From Methylococcaceae bacterium (GTDB lineage: Bacteria > Pseudomonadota > Gammaproteobacteria > Methylococcales > Methylomonadaceae), in contig JAUYBL010000024.1 of the NCBI GenBank assembly GCA_030693065.1, positions 62,001 through 126,000 on the forward strand: a stretch of 64,000 nt of DNA, given 5' to 3'. A program made the translations under genes and the position numbers. The notes beneath the pieces were generated by a model that saw only the letters and a program-made list of their open reading frames with translations, searched no databases and was not told where the DNA came from. Below are positions 26,228-35,899 of the stretch, piece after piece (the stretch's first letter is position 1; each line of letters begins with the position of its first letter).

Positions 26228-27645
26228 GACTTTCATCACCTCGATTTGGGTTGGCATTGTTACTGTCAGCAACACTAAGTGCCTGCTCAGTAGTCGTAAA
26301 AGATGTACCTACGCCCGTGGCTTTGCCGGACAAATTTTCCGCGTCCGGCCAACAAAAAGTAGCTGAGCAATGGTGGTTGGCCTTTAACGACCCGGCTCTG
26401 AATAAGCTGATTTCACAGGCGTTATCTGACAATTTCACACTACGGGCAACGTTTAACCGACTGGAACAAGCACAAGCCATTGCCAAGAAAAGCGGCGCCG
26501 AACTTATTCCCCTGCTCAACAACAATAACAGTGTCCTACAAAGAAATAGCGCCCAAACCACTAGCCAAGGCAACACCGTTCAATCAACTATCAACACATT
26601 TGCCCTAGGCTTTGCGGCTAGCTATGAAATTGATTTATGGGGCCGCATTCGCTCAAACATTCACGCCTCAGAATTAGATGTAAAAGCCGCTGAAGAAGAT
26701 TTATCAAGCGCCGCTATTAGCTTATCCGCGGAAATTGCCAGCACTTGGTACAAATTGCTAGAACAAGAACAACAACTTAAATTATTAGATCAGCAAATTA
26801 CTATCAACCAAAACAACGTCTCGATGGTAACCACGCGCTTTCGGCTTGCTCAAGCCACTGCCGCTGATGTTTTCCAACAAACGCAGCTCTTGCAATCAGC
26901 CATTGGTAATCGCTTAACGGTGATCGCCAACATTAACGTCTTCAAAAACCAGCTTGCGGTTTTGGTCGGTAAGGCACCGGGAACAATTCCGCTTGCAGAA
27001 TCCACTCCCTTGCCGAATTTACCCAGCCTTCCAGACACAGGTTTAAGTGCAGATTTAATTAACAAACGCCCCGACCTGCGTCGCGCTTACTTTCGGGTGC
27101 AAGCGTCAGACCAACGTATTGCCTCGGCTATTGCCGATCGCCTACCAAAACTCAGTTTATCGGCCAGCATTGATACTAATGCCCCTGATTTACAGTCATT
27201 ATTTAATAACTGGCTAGCGACTATTGCCGGCAACTTGGTCACTCCGATTATTGATGGCGGCAGACGAGTTGCCGAGGTCGAACGCAATCAAGCCGTTTCC
27301 GCCGAAGCGCTAAACAATTATGCAACCACACTACTTAACGCCAGCAAAGAAGTTGAAAACGCCTTAATACAAGAGCATCAACAAAACCAATTTCTAAGCA
27401 ACCTTGATGAACAAGTACGTCTGGCACAACTAGCCACTGCGCAGATTCAATCACGTTATGTGAATGGCGCGATTGATTTCCTTAGATTGTTGACTGCTCA
27501 ACTTAGCCAGCAAAACCTGGAACGTAATCGTTTATCGGCACAACAACAACTGATTGATTACCGAATCAATCTCTACCGGGCCTTGTCCGGTGGTTTTCCA
27601 CTTAACTACCCCGTCACTACTGATAAAACTTCGACCAATGGCTAA
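26224..27645 (+). CDS. Outer-membrane efflux lipoprotein (NodT/OprM family)
   Basis: 473 aa. Signal peptide with lipobox LSAC (Cys20), so it is a lipid-anchored TolC-like channel. It shows the two repeated OEP domains (QWWLAFNDPALNKLI near the start, GFAASYEIDLWGRIR, and INKRPDLRRAYFRVQA). It is the outer channel of a tripartite RND pump with the two following genes. It overlaps the TetR gene by four bases and the following fusion-protein gene by eight. Confidence 0.94.
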   Translation: MRLSSPRFGLALLLSATLSACSVVVKDVPTPVALPDKFSASGQQKVAEQWWLAFNDPALNKLISQALSDNFTLRATFNRLEQAQAIAKKSGAELIPLLNNNNSVLQRNSAQTTSQGNTVQSTINTFALGFAASYEIDLWGRIRSNIHASELDVKAAEEDLSSAAISLSAEIASTWYKLLEQEQQLKLLDQQITINQNNVSMVTTRFRLAQATAADVFQQTQLLQSAIGNRLTVIANINVFKNQLAVLVGKAPGTIPLAESTPLPNLPSLPDTGLSADLINKRPDLRRAYFRVQASDQRIASAIADRLPKLSLSASIDTNAPDLQSLFNNWLATIAGNLVTPIIDGGRRVAEVERNQAVSAEALNNYATTLLNASKEVENALIQEHQQNQFLSNLDEQVRLAQLATAQIQSRYVNGAIDFLRLLTAQLSQQNLERNRLSAQQQLIDYRINLYRALSGGFPLNYPVTTDKTSTNG

Positions 27646-28831
27646 TAAATTTAAAACCCTATTACCTGCCGCATTAATTATTTTGCTGGTTGTGGCTATC
27701 GCAGGCTACTGGTTAACCAACAAACCGCGTGCTGATCGCAAACCTACTGAAAATTTTGCGCCGCTGGTTGAACTGACAAGCCCAGAAATTAAAAACCATC
27801 AAACTTCAATTTTTGCTATGGGCACAGTCATTGCCTCGCAAAACGTCAATTTGACACCGCGCATCAGTGGCATGGTGGTAGAAATCAGCCCCAATTTTAT
27901 TGAAGGCGGTATGTTGAAAAAAGGCGAGCCGCTGGTACAGCTCGACCCCACCGACTACTTGCTAGCTATCAAACAAAAAGAAAACGAAGTCGCCAAAGCG
28001 CAATTCAATTTAAAACTGGAACAAGGTCAGCAAGCGATTGTTAAGCGCGAATACCAATTACTGGGGACCAATCTTAACGACCAGGAACAAGAATTGGTAT
28101 TACGCAAACCCCATCTAAACTCAGCCAAAGCCGCCCTTGCAGCCGCCGAAGCCTCATTAAAACAAGCGCATTTGGACTTGGAACGCACTAAGCCTGTTGC
28201 CCCTTTCAATGCGATTATCGTCACCCGTAATGCCAATCTCGGGGCGTGGATGCCGGCATTTTCCACCGGTACACCATTGGCTCGATTAGTCGGCACCGAC
28301 AGCTTCTGGATTAACGCTTCCATCCCAGTCGATAAATTGTCCGCAATCAACATTCCCGGCATCAACAGCGACAAAGGCTCACTGGTAAAAATTAGCTACG
28401 AAACCGGCTGGGGAGCTAACGTTTATCGCACCGGCAAAGTTAAAAGACTGCAAGCAGAAATAGAACCGGAAGGGCGGATGGCAAAAGTTATTGTTGAAGT
28501 CGAAGATCCGTTAGCGCAAAAACCCGCCAACAAAAATGCCCCGCCGTTAATGCTGGGTAATTACGTTCGCCTTGAAATAGTAGGGCATGAGTTAAAAGAC
28601 GTATTCATCCTGCCGGAAGCACTATTGCATGAAGGCAAAGAAATCTGGCTATTAAATGACCAACAACTGGAAATTCGTCCTATCAATCCAACCTGGACGG
28701 AACCCGGCTTTGTATACTTGAGTAAAGATCAGTTACCCGAATCTGCACAAATCATCAGCAGCGATCTATCTACACCCGTAGCCGGGATGAAACTTCGCAC
28801 CAAACCTTCAGCTCAACCTGCTAAACCATAA
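27638..28831 (+). CDS. RND membrane fusion protein (HlyD family)
   Basis: 397 aa from the ATG at 27638, which lies inside the end of the outer-membrane factor gene. An upstream in-frame extension would merely overlap that gene. A single N-terminal membrane helix (LLPAALIILLVVAIAGYWL) is followed by the lipoyl/hairpin and beta-barrel parts (GTVIASQNVNLTPRISG, GEPLVQLDPTDYLLA, LDLERTKPVAPFNAIIVTRN in family order). It links the inner-membrane pump to the channel in the periplasm. The pump gene starts one base after its stop. Confidence 0.93.
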   Translation: MANKFKTLLPAALIILLVVAIAGYWLTNKPRADRKPTENFAPLVELTSPEIKNHQTSIFAMGTVIASQNVNLTPRISGMVVEISPNFIEGGMLKKGEPLVQLDPTDYLLAIKQKENEVAKAQFNLKLEQGQQAIVKREYQLLGTNLNDQEQELVLRKPHLNSAKAALAAAEASLKQAHLDLERTKPVAPFNAIIVTRNANLGAWMPAFSTGTPLARLVGTDSFWINASIPVDKLSAINIPGINSDKGSLVKISYETGWGANVYRTGKVKRLQAEIEPEGRMAKVIVEVEDPLAQKPANKNAPPLMLGNYVRLEIVGHELKDVFILPEALLHEGKEIWLLNDQQLEIRPINPTWTEPGFVYLSKDQLPESAQIISSDLSTPVAGMKLRTKPSAQPAKP

Positions 28832-28832
28832 C

Positions 28833-31800
28833 ATGCAAACATCAACAATTTCGGAACAAAAGGGCCCTATTCGCTGGATGGCAAAGCATGGTGTTGCTGC
28901 CAATCTATTGATGGCAACACTGATCGTCGGTGGCTTAATTTTTATGAAAAGCATCGGCCAGGAAGTCTTTCCTGAGTTTCAGTTAGACATCGTCAGTATC
29001 AATGTTGCTTATCCGGGCGCCAGTCCGGATGAAGTCGAAAAAGGCATTATTCTTGCCATTGAAGACGCGGTTAGCGATTTAGATGGTGTTGATGAAATCA
29101 ATTCGACCGCAAAAGAGGGCGTCGCCAGAGTGCTGGTAAGCGCCGAGCGCGGCGCAGATGTTCAACTGTTAGTTCAAGACATTCAGAAAGAAGTCGATCG
29201 CATCACCACCTTTCCCGACGATGCTGAAGAACCGCAAATAAAAGTATTAAATCCACGGCGCCCAGTGATGTCACTGGTGCTATATGGCCAAGCTAAAGAT
29301 ACTGTGCTGCACGAGTTGGCTGAGCAATTTCGCGAACAGTTGTTACAAGATCCAAACATTTCACAGGTGGAACTGGAAGGCATCAGGCCGATGGAAATCA
29401 GCATTGAAGTGCCACAGGAAAATCTGCGTCGCTATAAATTATCGCTGTCAGACATTGCCACACGCGTACAAAATGCCAGCGTCGATTTACCTGCAGGTAG
29501 TGTCAAAACTACCGGCGGCGAGATTTTGATTCGCATGAAAGAGCGCAAAGATGTGGGGCAGCAATTTGCCAATATCCCCATCATCAACGCCGCCAATGGC
29601 AGCATGGTGCTATTAAGTGACATTGCCAACATTCATGACGGTTACCAAGATACCGATTACGTCGCGACATTTAATGAGCAACCAGCCGTCATGGTGCAGG
29701 TTTACAACGTCGGCGACCGCTCCCCCACGCAGGTATCGGAATCGGTTATCGGTTTATTACCCAAGGTCAACCAGCAATTACCTGACGGGATTAAAGCGGA
29801 AATTCGCTACGATGCCTCAGTAGATTACACCGACCGAGTCAACTTATTGCTGAAGAATAGTGCCCAGGGTCTTATCTTAGTGTTTTTGTCATTGGCGCTA
29901 TTTTTAGAAATGCGTTTGGCATTCTGGGTAATGATGGGTATACCCACGGCATTCTTAGGGGCTTTTTTATTTTTACCCTTGTTTGGCGTTACGCTCAACA
30001 TGATTTCCTTGTTTGCGTTCATCATCGCGCTAGGCATCGTGGTCGATGATGCCATCGTTATCGGTGAAAATGTTTACGAGTATCGCCAAAAAGGCTTAAC
30101 TACAATGCAGGCTGCCATTGAGGGCGCACGAGAAATGGCCGCACCGATCACCTTTAGTATTTTGTCTAACGTCGCCACCTTTATTCCGTTGTTTTTTATT
30201 CCAGGCGAAATGGGCAAAATCTTCTTCATGATTCCTATCGTGATTATTACGGTGTTTTTGTTATCCCTGGTTGAAGCCTTGTTTGTACTACCTAATCACC
30301 TTGGTCATTTGGCCTATCGGAAAAGATCCGAGCCGAAAGGTTGGATACATACCCAGCAACATCGCTTCAGTAATCACTTCAAGCACTGGGTACAACATAG
30401 TTACGGCAATTTTTTAGATCATGTGCTGCGGCATAAATATTTAACCATCGTCATTTCCTTTGGCTTATTGGTATTGACCTTGGTGTTCGCTACCAGTGGT
30501 CGTATGGGCATGTCGGCATTTCCAAAACTAGATTCAGATTTTGCCAAAGTGACCGTATTGATGCCCTTCGGTACGCCATTAGAAAAATCCCAAGCCGTGG
30601 CCGATTACATCACTGCCAAAGCCAGAGAAACCGGCAATAGCCTGCCCAATGGCGAACAACTTATTCGCGGTATTTTTGCGGAAATAGGTAAAACAGACAG
30701 CAATAAAATTGAACTGCGCGTCTATCTGGCGCCAGCAGAAATTCGCGATAAGATCATTAATACCGAAGGCTACACCGATAAATGGCGCAACACGGTGGGA
30801 GAAATAAGCGGAATTGATTCCATGCGTTTTGAATCTGATGCCGGTGGTCCAGGCGGTGGCGCGGCTATCACTATCGAATTAAATCATACCGACAACACCA
30901 TCCTGACCAAGGCCGCCAAAGAACTAGCGGTTGCTTTAGCAGGTTACCCGATGGCAAAAGATATAGTCAGCGGCGCCAAACCAGGTAAACAACAATTAGA
31001 TTTTAAAGTACTCCCAGAGGGCAAAAGCTTGGGTTTAACTGCACAAAATGTTGCTAGGCAAGTACGCAATGCCTTTTATGGTGCCGAGGCAATTCGCCAG
31101 CAACGCGGAAGAAATGAACTAAAAGTCATGGTGCGCTTACCAAAAGATGAACGCAGCACTGCCACCAATATCGATGATTTATTGATCTGGACCAATAACG
31201 GCAAAGAAATTCCGCTTCGGGAGGTTGTTGAAATTGATCGCGGCCGCGCGTATACCGAAATCGAACGCCACGATGGTCACCGTAACATACAAGTTACTGC
31301 CGATGTCACACCACGACCTAAGGCTGGTGAAATTATCAATGATCTGGAGCGTACTGAGCTACCTCGGTTAATCGAGAAATATCCAGGACTGAATTACAGT
31401 TTTCAGGGGCAACAAGCGGCCATGGGCGACAGCATCAGTAGCCTTAAATTAAGTTTTGTATTTGCAGTGCTCGGCATTTATGCGCTGTTAGCCATTCCTT
31501 TTCAAAACTATATATTGCCCTTGGTAGTATTGGTGAGTATTCCGTTCGGTGTGGTCGGGGCGATTTGGGGGCATTTATTGATGGGCTATGACTTAAGCAT
31601 CATCAGCCTGCTGGGTATCGTCGCATTATCAGGGGTCGTGGTTAATGATGCCCTGGTTTTGATCGATCATGCCGCGCATTTACGTAGAACCAGCAATGTA
31701 AACGCGACTGAGATTATTAAAATGGCGGCAATTCAACGTTTTCGGCCAATCATTTTAACCACGCTCACCACCTTCGGCGGCCTGATGCCAATGATTTTGG

Positions 31801-31964
31801 AAACTTCACGACAAGCAAAGTTACTAATTCCGATGGCAATTTCACTTGGCTTTGGCATCGTGTTTGCAACATTGATTACACTAATTTTGATACCATCTCT
31901 ATACTTAGTCGTTAACGATATTAGCGATACGTTCAAAACTAAAAAACTCCCCTCATCTTCTTAA
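28833..31964 (+). CDS. RND efflux pump, AcrB/HAE1-like
   Basis: 1043 aa, the usual length for the family. Twelve membrane helices are expected: one at about 20-35, then blocks at about 340-500 and 860-1030. The periplasmic loops are in between. The proton-relay aspartates are in ALGIVVDDAIVIGENVYEY of helix 4. A second block carries SLLGIVALSGVVVNDALVLID. Some relatives are multidrug pumps, others export lipids or siderophores; the substrate is not visible. It is the last efflux gene of the tetR operon. An exported GH17-type enzyme starts 18 bases later and may be co-transcribed. Confidence 0.95.
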   Translation: MQTSTISEQKGPIRWMAKHGVAANLLMATLIVGGLIFMKSIGQEVFPEFQLDIVSINVAYPGASPDEVEKGIILAIEDAVSDLDGVDEINSTAKEGVARVLVSAERGADVQLLVQDIQKEVDRITTFPDDAEEPQIKVLNPRRPVMSLVLYGQAKDTVLHELAEQFREQLLQDPNISQVELEGIRPMEISIEVPQENLRRYKLSLSDIATRVQNASVDLPAGSVKTTGGEILIRMKERKDVGQQFANIPIINAANGSMVLLSDIANIHDGYQDTDYVATFNEQPAVMVQVYNVGDRSPTQVSESVIGLLPKVNQQLPDGIKAEIRYDASVDYTDRVNLLLKNSAQGLILVFLSLALFLEMRLAFWVMMGIPTAFLGAFLFLPLFGVTLNMISLFAFIIALGIVVDDAIVIGENVYEYRQKGLTTMQAAIEGAREMAAPITFSILSNVATFIPLFFIPGEMGKIFFMIPIVIITVFLLSLVEALFVLPNHLGHLAYRKRSEPKGWIHTQQHRFSNHFKHWVQHSYGNFLDHVLRHKYLTIVISFGLLVLTLVFATSGRMGMSAFPKLDSDFAKVTVLMPFGTPLEKSQAVADYITAKARETGNSLPNGEQLIRGIFAEIGKTDSNKIELRVYLAPAEIRDKIINTEGYTDKWRNTVGEISGIDSMRFESDAGGPGGGAAITIELNHTDNTILTKAAKELAVALAGYPMAKDIVSGAKPGKQQLDFKVLPEGKSLGLTAQNVARQVRNAFYGAEAIRQQRGRNELKVMVRLPKDERSTATNIDDLLIWTNNGKEIPLREVVEIDRGRAYTEIERHDGHRNIQVTADVTPRPKAGEIINDLERTELPRLIEKYPGLNYSFQGQQAAMGDSISSLKLSFVFAVLGIYALLAIPFQNYILPLVVLVSIPFGVVGAIWGHLLMGYDLSIISLLGIVALSGVVVNDALVLIDHAAHLRRTSNVNATEIIKMAAIQRFRPIILTTLTTFGGLMPMILETSRQAKLLIPMAISLGFGIVFATLITLILIPSLYLVVNDISDTFKTKKLPSSS

Positions 31965-31982
31965 AATCCGTTACGGAGCCGT

Positions 31983-33008
31983 ATGAAACACGCGTTATCA
32001 ATTCTGATTTGTTTATTATTGTTGCACTGGCAAAGCGCCTTAGCTGCCGAGCCACTGCCGCCAGAACTAATTAAGAAAACTAATGTTGCAGCCGCACCTA
32101 ATAAAATCCAAGGCCCCCTGCAATGCGCTGCATTCAGTCCTTATGTAGGCAACCTTTCCCCTGACAATGGCCCTGCCCCATCCAGAGAATTGATTGATCA
32201 ACTGCTCGATAAATTGGTTAAGGAAACGCCATTTCGCTGCATTATGACCTACGGCGTTACCGGCGGATTGGAATATACCTTTGCCGCAGCTGAAGCCAGG
32301 CATCTGAAGGTAATTTCCATAATCTGGCTAGATAAAGATATTGCCGCGAACACTAAATCCATCGAGAGCGGTATAGACGTCGCCAAAGCCTTCCCGAACA
32401 CCATCGTTAAATTAAGCTGCGGCTCCGAAGTAAGAACCCGCCATGGTTACGAATTTGACGGCGAAATCACTCGCTGTATTGATGACTTACATAAAGCCGG
32501 CGTCACTCAACCTATCACCACTATCGATACTTGGTGGGAATGGTGCGATAGAAAAACCCCTTGCAAACCCACCATTTTTGCCAAAAAAGTCGATTGGATT
32601 GGCGCGAACATTTTTCCTTGGTGGGAAAACAAACATGCAGACTTATACCCCTGCACCACTGCCAGCCAAGCGGCTAATTTTCATATCGCCAGGTTAAAAG
32701 ACTTACGCAAAACCTATCGTAAAAAAGACGTCATCGTCACCGAATTTGGCTGGCCCAGCGGCCCTAAAGGTAAGTCTGAAAAAAACATTCATACCAAACA
32801 GCAATGCGGCATTGCTAGCAAAAAAAATCAATTGCTAGTGGTAAACCAGACCTTTAAGCAACTGGCTAAGCAAAAATGGTCGGGCGTAGTATTTGAAGCC
32901 TTTGAAGAAAACTGGAAACCCAGCAACGAAGGTAACTTCGGAAAATATTGGGGCCTCTGCCAAGGCAAACCGCCTTATTCTTGCCAAAAAGGTTTGGCAA
33001 TTAAATAG
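31983..33008 (+). CDS. Exported GH17-type beta-1,3-glucanase-like protein
   Basis: 341 aa. Signal peptide ending near ALAAEP. The pattern fits glycoside hydrolase family 17 of proteobacteria: VKLSCGSEVRTRHGYE (Glu149 likely acid/base), DWIGANIFPWWEN, VIVTEFGWPSGPKG (Glu254 likely nucleophile) and VVFEAFEENWKPSNEGNFGKYWGL (cited in part). It should act on beta-1,3-glucans in the periplasm or outside. Some relatives remodel osmoregulated or envelope glucans. Several Cys residues suggest disulfides. The gene lies 18 bases after the RND pump, so it may belong to that operon. Confidence 0.85.
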   Translation: MKHALSILICLLLLHWQSALAAEPLPPELIKKTNVAAAPNKIQGPLQCAAFSPYVGNLSPDNGPAPSRELIDQLLDKLVKETPFRCIMTYGVTGGLEYTFAAAEARHLKVISIIWLDKDIAANTKSIESGIDVAKAFPNTIVKLSCGSEVRTRHGYEFDGEITRCIDDLHKAGVTQPITTIDTWWEWCDRKTPCKPTIFAKKVDWIGANIFPWWENKHADLYPCTTASQAANFHIARLKDLRKTYRKKDVIVTEFGWPSGPKGKSEKNIHTKQQCGIASKKNQLLVVNQTFKQLAKQKWSGVVFEAFEENWKPSNEGNFGKYWGLCQGKPPYSCQKGLAIK

Positions 33009-33037
33009 GAACAAGGATTTAGAACCCTTAACTAAAC

Positions 33038-33075
33038 GGCCTCGAAGCAAATAATGTTTCAATAGCTTCGAGGCC
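33038..33075. repeat. 11-bp perfect hairpin after the glucanase gene
   Basis: GGCCTCGAAGC at 33038-33048 and GCTTCGAGGCC at 33065-33075 pair exactly around a 16-base loop. There is no T-run after either side, so termination would be Rho-dependent if at all. It may protect the 3' end of the message. Confidence 0.6.
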
Positions 33076-33150
33076 ACTCAGGCAGCTGACAGCGTCCCTC
33101 TAAACTAAAAACCAGCGGGACCGTTAAAAATCACAGGGAAAGTACCAGCC

Positions 33151-34260
33151 ATGAACGCACTAGCGACTATTCAACAAACTTATCGCACTGCAAACACTCG
33201 TATCGACAATCTACCAAAACTGCTTAACGCATTAAACCGGTGGTATCTCGACAACCCTAGTAATAATTACCTTCACCCCTGTGTTATCGATGGCAAAGCC
33301 GCATTGGTTTGCCAGAGTGATTTAAAACGCAAATCCGAACAAGCTTTTACCGACCTACAAGCTATTGCCGCTCACTTTCAGCTTTATTTAAAGGAAGATG
33401 GTCGATCTCATCAGACGGCTGATGATCTTACTAACCGTAGAACCAGTATTTGTTTGGTACTAACTTTTTATTTAGGCGTGTTGGCTTCTTCAAGCCTGGT
33501 GCGTGCAGATAATTCTGCAAGTCCGGCAAGTTCAAGCCCTGCTGTTGCCACTCAAACCATGCTTGTAAACGTTGCAACCAGCCAAAGCGGCAAAAAACTG
33601 ATCCAGTTAAGGAATACTCGACCACCGAAGGCAAGTGAAGTATTGGCTGCTTACGCTAAAAAATCGCCTAGTCTGATCATTGATACCCAAGCGGAAGCTA
33701 AAATAAAAAGCTTTTTGACGGCGACATATAAACCAGAGACTGGCGATCCTGCCCATATTGGTAGCGATCTTGTCGAAATTGCCCGCTACTACGCAAAATA
33801 TCCACTGGTTGTCGATCTTCTGGACGAGTTAAAAGATAAAAAACTGGTACTCAAATATAAGCAAAACAACTGGCAAGCCCAAGCGTGGGGCAATGAGTTT
33901 GCGGTCGACAGTGTCACCATTTCTTTCGACACTCGAGTCGCCGTAAAACTGTCAAATTCTGCCGATTGCCATGCCAACCCGGCTTGCAACATCTCGCCGG
34001 CGGATGCGCTGCTACATGAACTCTTGCATGCAAAACTGATGTTGATAGACAGCAGACACTTTATCGAAATTGGCGGCATGCAACAAACGCTCTACCCCTT
34101 TGAACATGAACGTGAAGTAATAGCCCAAGAAAATCAGCTTTATCACCAAATGAATCAGCAAGACAGCTTGTCACGCCCGTTGCGTAATCGACATAACGGC
34201 GAGCTGTATCATGTGAGCTGTGCGGCCTGTTTACCTGAAGAAATGCTTGCAGCAAATTAA
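33151..34260 (+). CDS. HELLH zinc metallopeptidase with internal membrane helix
   Basis: 369 aa. Residues 1-95 are soluble and have no signal. A single hydrophobic segment at 99-118 is followed by a Ser/Ala-rich linker. Residues 285-340 contain LLHELLHAKL, an HExxH zinc motif (289-293), and FEHEREVIAQENQLYHQ, which resembles the E/TEN-type element seen in M91 (NleD-like) effector peptidases. The layout suggests a cytoplasmic N-domain, a membrane anchor and a peptidase on the far side. No secretion apparatus or partner is nearby. The zinc motif is clear but the family assignment is inferred from the motif alone. Confidence 0.75.
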   Translation: MNALATIQQTYRTANTRIDNLPKLLNALNRWYLDNPSNNYLHPCVIDGKAALVCQSDLKRKSEQAFTDLQAIAAHFQLYLKEDGRSHQTADDLTNRRTSICLVLTFYLGVLASSSLVRADNSASPASSSPAVATQTMLVNVATSQSGKKLIQLRNTRPPKASEVLAAYAKKSPSLIIDTQAEAKIKSFLTATYKPETGDPAHIGSDLVEIARYYAKYPLVVDLLDELKDKKLVLKYKQNNWQAQAWGNEFAVDSVTISFDTRVAVKLSNSADCHANPACNISPADALLHELLHAKLMLIDSRHFIEIGGMQQTLYPFEHEREVIAQENQLYHQMNQQDSLSRPLRNRHNGELYHVSCAACLPEEMLAAN

Positions 34261-34357
34261 TTCAACACTTCATTGCACTTCAGAAAATTGATTTTGAACT
34301 AGTCCAACGCTGGAAGAAGTCTCTACAAATCCCCCATGCTTAACCTATCTAAACGGG

Positions 34358-34825
34358 TTAATACGCTACTTTGCTAATTTGGGCTGTCCACACAGCAAAA
34401 GGTTGCTGAGCATTGTTTAGCTTAAGTTGCCGCATTGCAATGCTACGTTCGGCAGGCGCTTTGGAAAACTCATCGTAGATAAAACTATCATCAAAATTAG
34501 CAGCGGCTGCATCGAATCGACTACAGGCAAAATAGACTGCGGTAATTCTGGACCAATAAATGGCCCCAAGACACATTGGACAGGGCTCACAGCTTGCGTA
34601 CAAAATGCAATCAGTGAGCTTAAAATCGTTAAGTTTTTTGCAGGCGGCCCTAATAGCTAATATTTCAGCGTGGGCGGTGGGATCTACTTGTTGAGTGACG
34701 CGATTGCCACTGGCGGCGATAATCTGCCCATGCCGAACAATCACCGCCCCATAGGGGCCACCTTGCCCGGTGTTGACATTTTCTACCGCCAGATCCACTG
34801 CTTGCTGCAAGTAATGTTGATGCAT
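34358..34825 (-). CDS. guaD: Guanine deaminase (cytidine deaminase fold)
   Basis: 155 aa. It closely follows the Bacillus-type guanine deaminase: VNTGQGGPYGAVIV, DPTAHAEILAIRAACK, ILYASCEPCPMCLGAIYWSRI and FDAAAANFDDSFIYDEF. Zinc ligands are His52, Cys79 and Cys82, and Glu54 is the proton shuttle. It converts guanine to xanthine in purine salvage. TadA-type enzymes share the motifs but not the C-terminal DDSFIY segment. It begins right after the metA stop. Confidence 0.9.
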   Translation of the reverse strand: MHQHYLQQAVDLAVENVNTGQGGPYGAVIVRHGQIIAASGNRVTQQVDPTAHAEILAIRAACKKLNDFKLTDCILYASCEPCPMCLGAIYWSRITAVYFACSRFDAAAANFDDSFIYDEFSKAPAERSIAMRQLKLNNAQQPFAVWTAQISKVAY

Positions 34826-35890
34826 CTAAAGTCCAAGCGGATTATTGGGATCTACGCCATCCATAAACGGCAAGCGCCGATCTTGATTGGTCAGCTGATA
34901 GATTTTACCCAACCAGTTGTTGATCAATGCTTTTGCGGTATCGCGCCAAGTGTTATCGATAAACTCCAGCACTTGGCTTTCCGGAAACTCGTCCAGGCGT
35001 TGCCCTGCTAATCTAGCAGCTCTGACGTGCTGTTCATAATTAGTGAAAATCGCTTGCACTATCGGATTGAAATAATGCTCAGGAAATGGCGGATATTCAT
35101 CGACTTCCGCCCGATAAAAACGCAGCACCTCGCGTTTGTATTCTTTTAACAGACTAATGTCGTCATATTCCGGATGCCCTTGAAAAAACACGATGCGAAA
35201 ACCATCGGCGCTGACGGCCAGATGCACGCCGGCTTCTTTACTGGCAGCCAGCACTTTAACGCCATGTTGTTCCATGTCACTTTGGAACACTTCATTAAAA
35301 CGTGAATGCGGCACATCAAAGCGGGTGTTGATGTCAGCCACTAAGGGATGACTGCGATCAGTCAATTTATGGGCATATACTCCCCAACGCTTAGCAGGCA
35401 AACGCGTGCGCTCAATGCCGTAACAAAATTGCATCACCGCATGGGTCGCCAGACACGAACACAGCACGGAAGTGACATTGTCTTTAGCCCAGAAAAACAC
35501 TTCAGTCAGCGGTTGCCAAAAATCTTCATCCTGCAAGCGAGGGCCCGTCACGTTGGCGCCGCTAATAATCAGCGCATCCAGGCCATCGCGTTTAATTTGT
35601 TCAAATGACTCGTAATAGGTATCGATATGCGCCTGGGCCTCAGGGCTTCTTTTTAAGCCATTGACGGTAAAGGGATGGACGTGGAACTGGACTATTTGGT
35701 TACACGCACCCAGTAACCTAAAAAACTGCCGCTCGGTCGCTTCAAGAGCCGCATCCGGCATCATATTCAATAAGCCGATATGCATTTCCCGTATATCTTG
35801 ATTACGGGCGCGCTCCGGGCTGAGTATTTCCTCGCCTTCTTCTTTAAGACGTTGAAAAGTCGGTAAATTAGTGTGCGCAACTAAAGGCAT
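34826..35890 (-). CDS. metA: Homoserine O-acyltransferase, MetA family
   Basis: 354 aa. MetA catalyses the first committed step of methionine synthesis, acylating homoserine. Visible marks: LLNMMPDAALEATERQFFRLLG, the nucleophile in LCSCLATHAVMQFCYGIER, and FFQGHPEYDDISLLKEY carrying the catalytic His and Glu. It is longer than the Escherichia form (309 aa) because of a C-terminal extension. Whether it prefers succinyl- or acetyl-CoA cannot be decided here. It is followed directly by guaD and preceded by a P-loop gene on the same strand. Confidence 0.95.
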   Translation of the reverse strand: MPLVAHTNLPTFQRLKEEGEEILSPERARNQDIREMHIGLLNMMPDAALEATERQFFRLLGACNQIVQFHVHPFTVNGLKRSPEAQAHIDTYYESFEQIKRDGLDALIISGANVTGPRLQDEDFWQPLTEVFFWAKDNVTSVLCSCLATHAVMQFCYGIERTRLPAKRWGVYAHKLTDRSHPLVADINTRFDVPHSRFNEVFQSDMEQHGVKVLAASKEAGVHLAVSADGFRIVFFQGHPEYDDISLLKEYKREVLRFYRAEVDEYPPFPEHYFNPIVQAIFTNYEQHVRAARLAGQRLDEFPESQVLEFIDNTWRDTAKALINNWLGKIYQLTNQDRRLPFMDGVDPNNPLGL

Positions 35891-35899
35891 ATCAGCGGC

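Noticed and set aside
33090-33125. Possible riboswitch upstream of the zinc peptidase gene
   Set aside because: GTCCC and GGGAC can pair, but there is no wider match to a known riboswitch.
34358-34825. tRNA adenosine deaminase TadA
   Set aside because: The DDSFIY C-terminal segment and overall match point to guanine deaminase instead.
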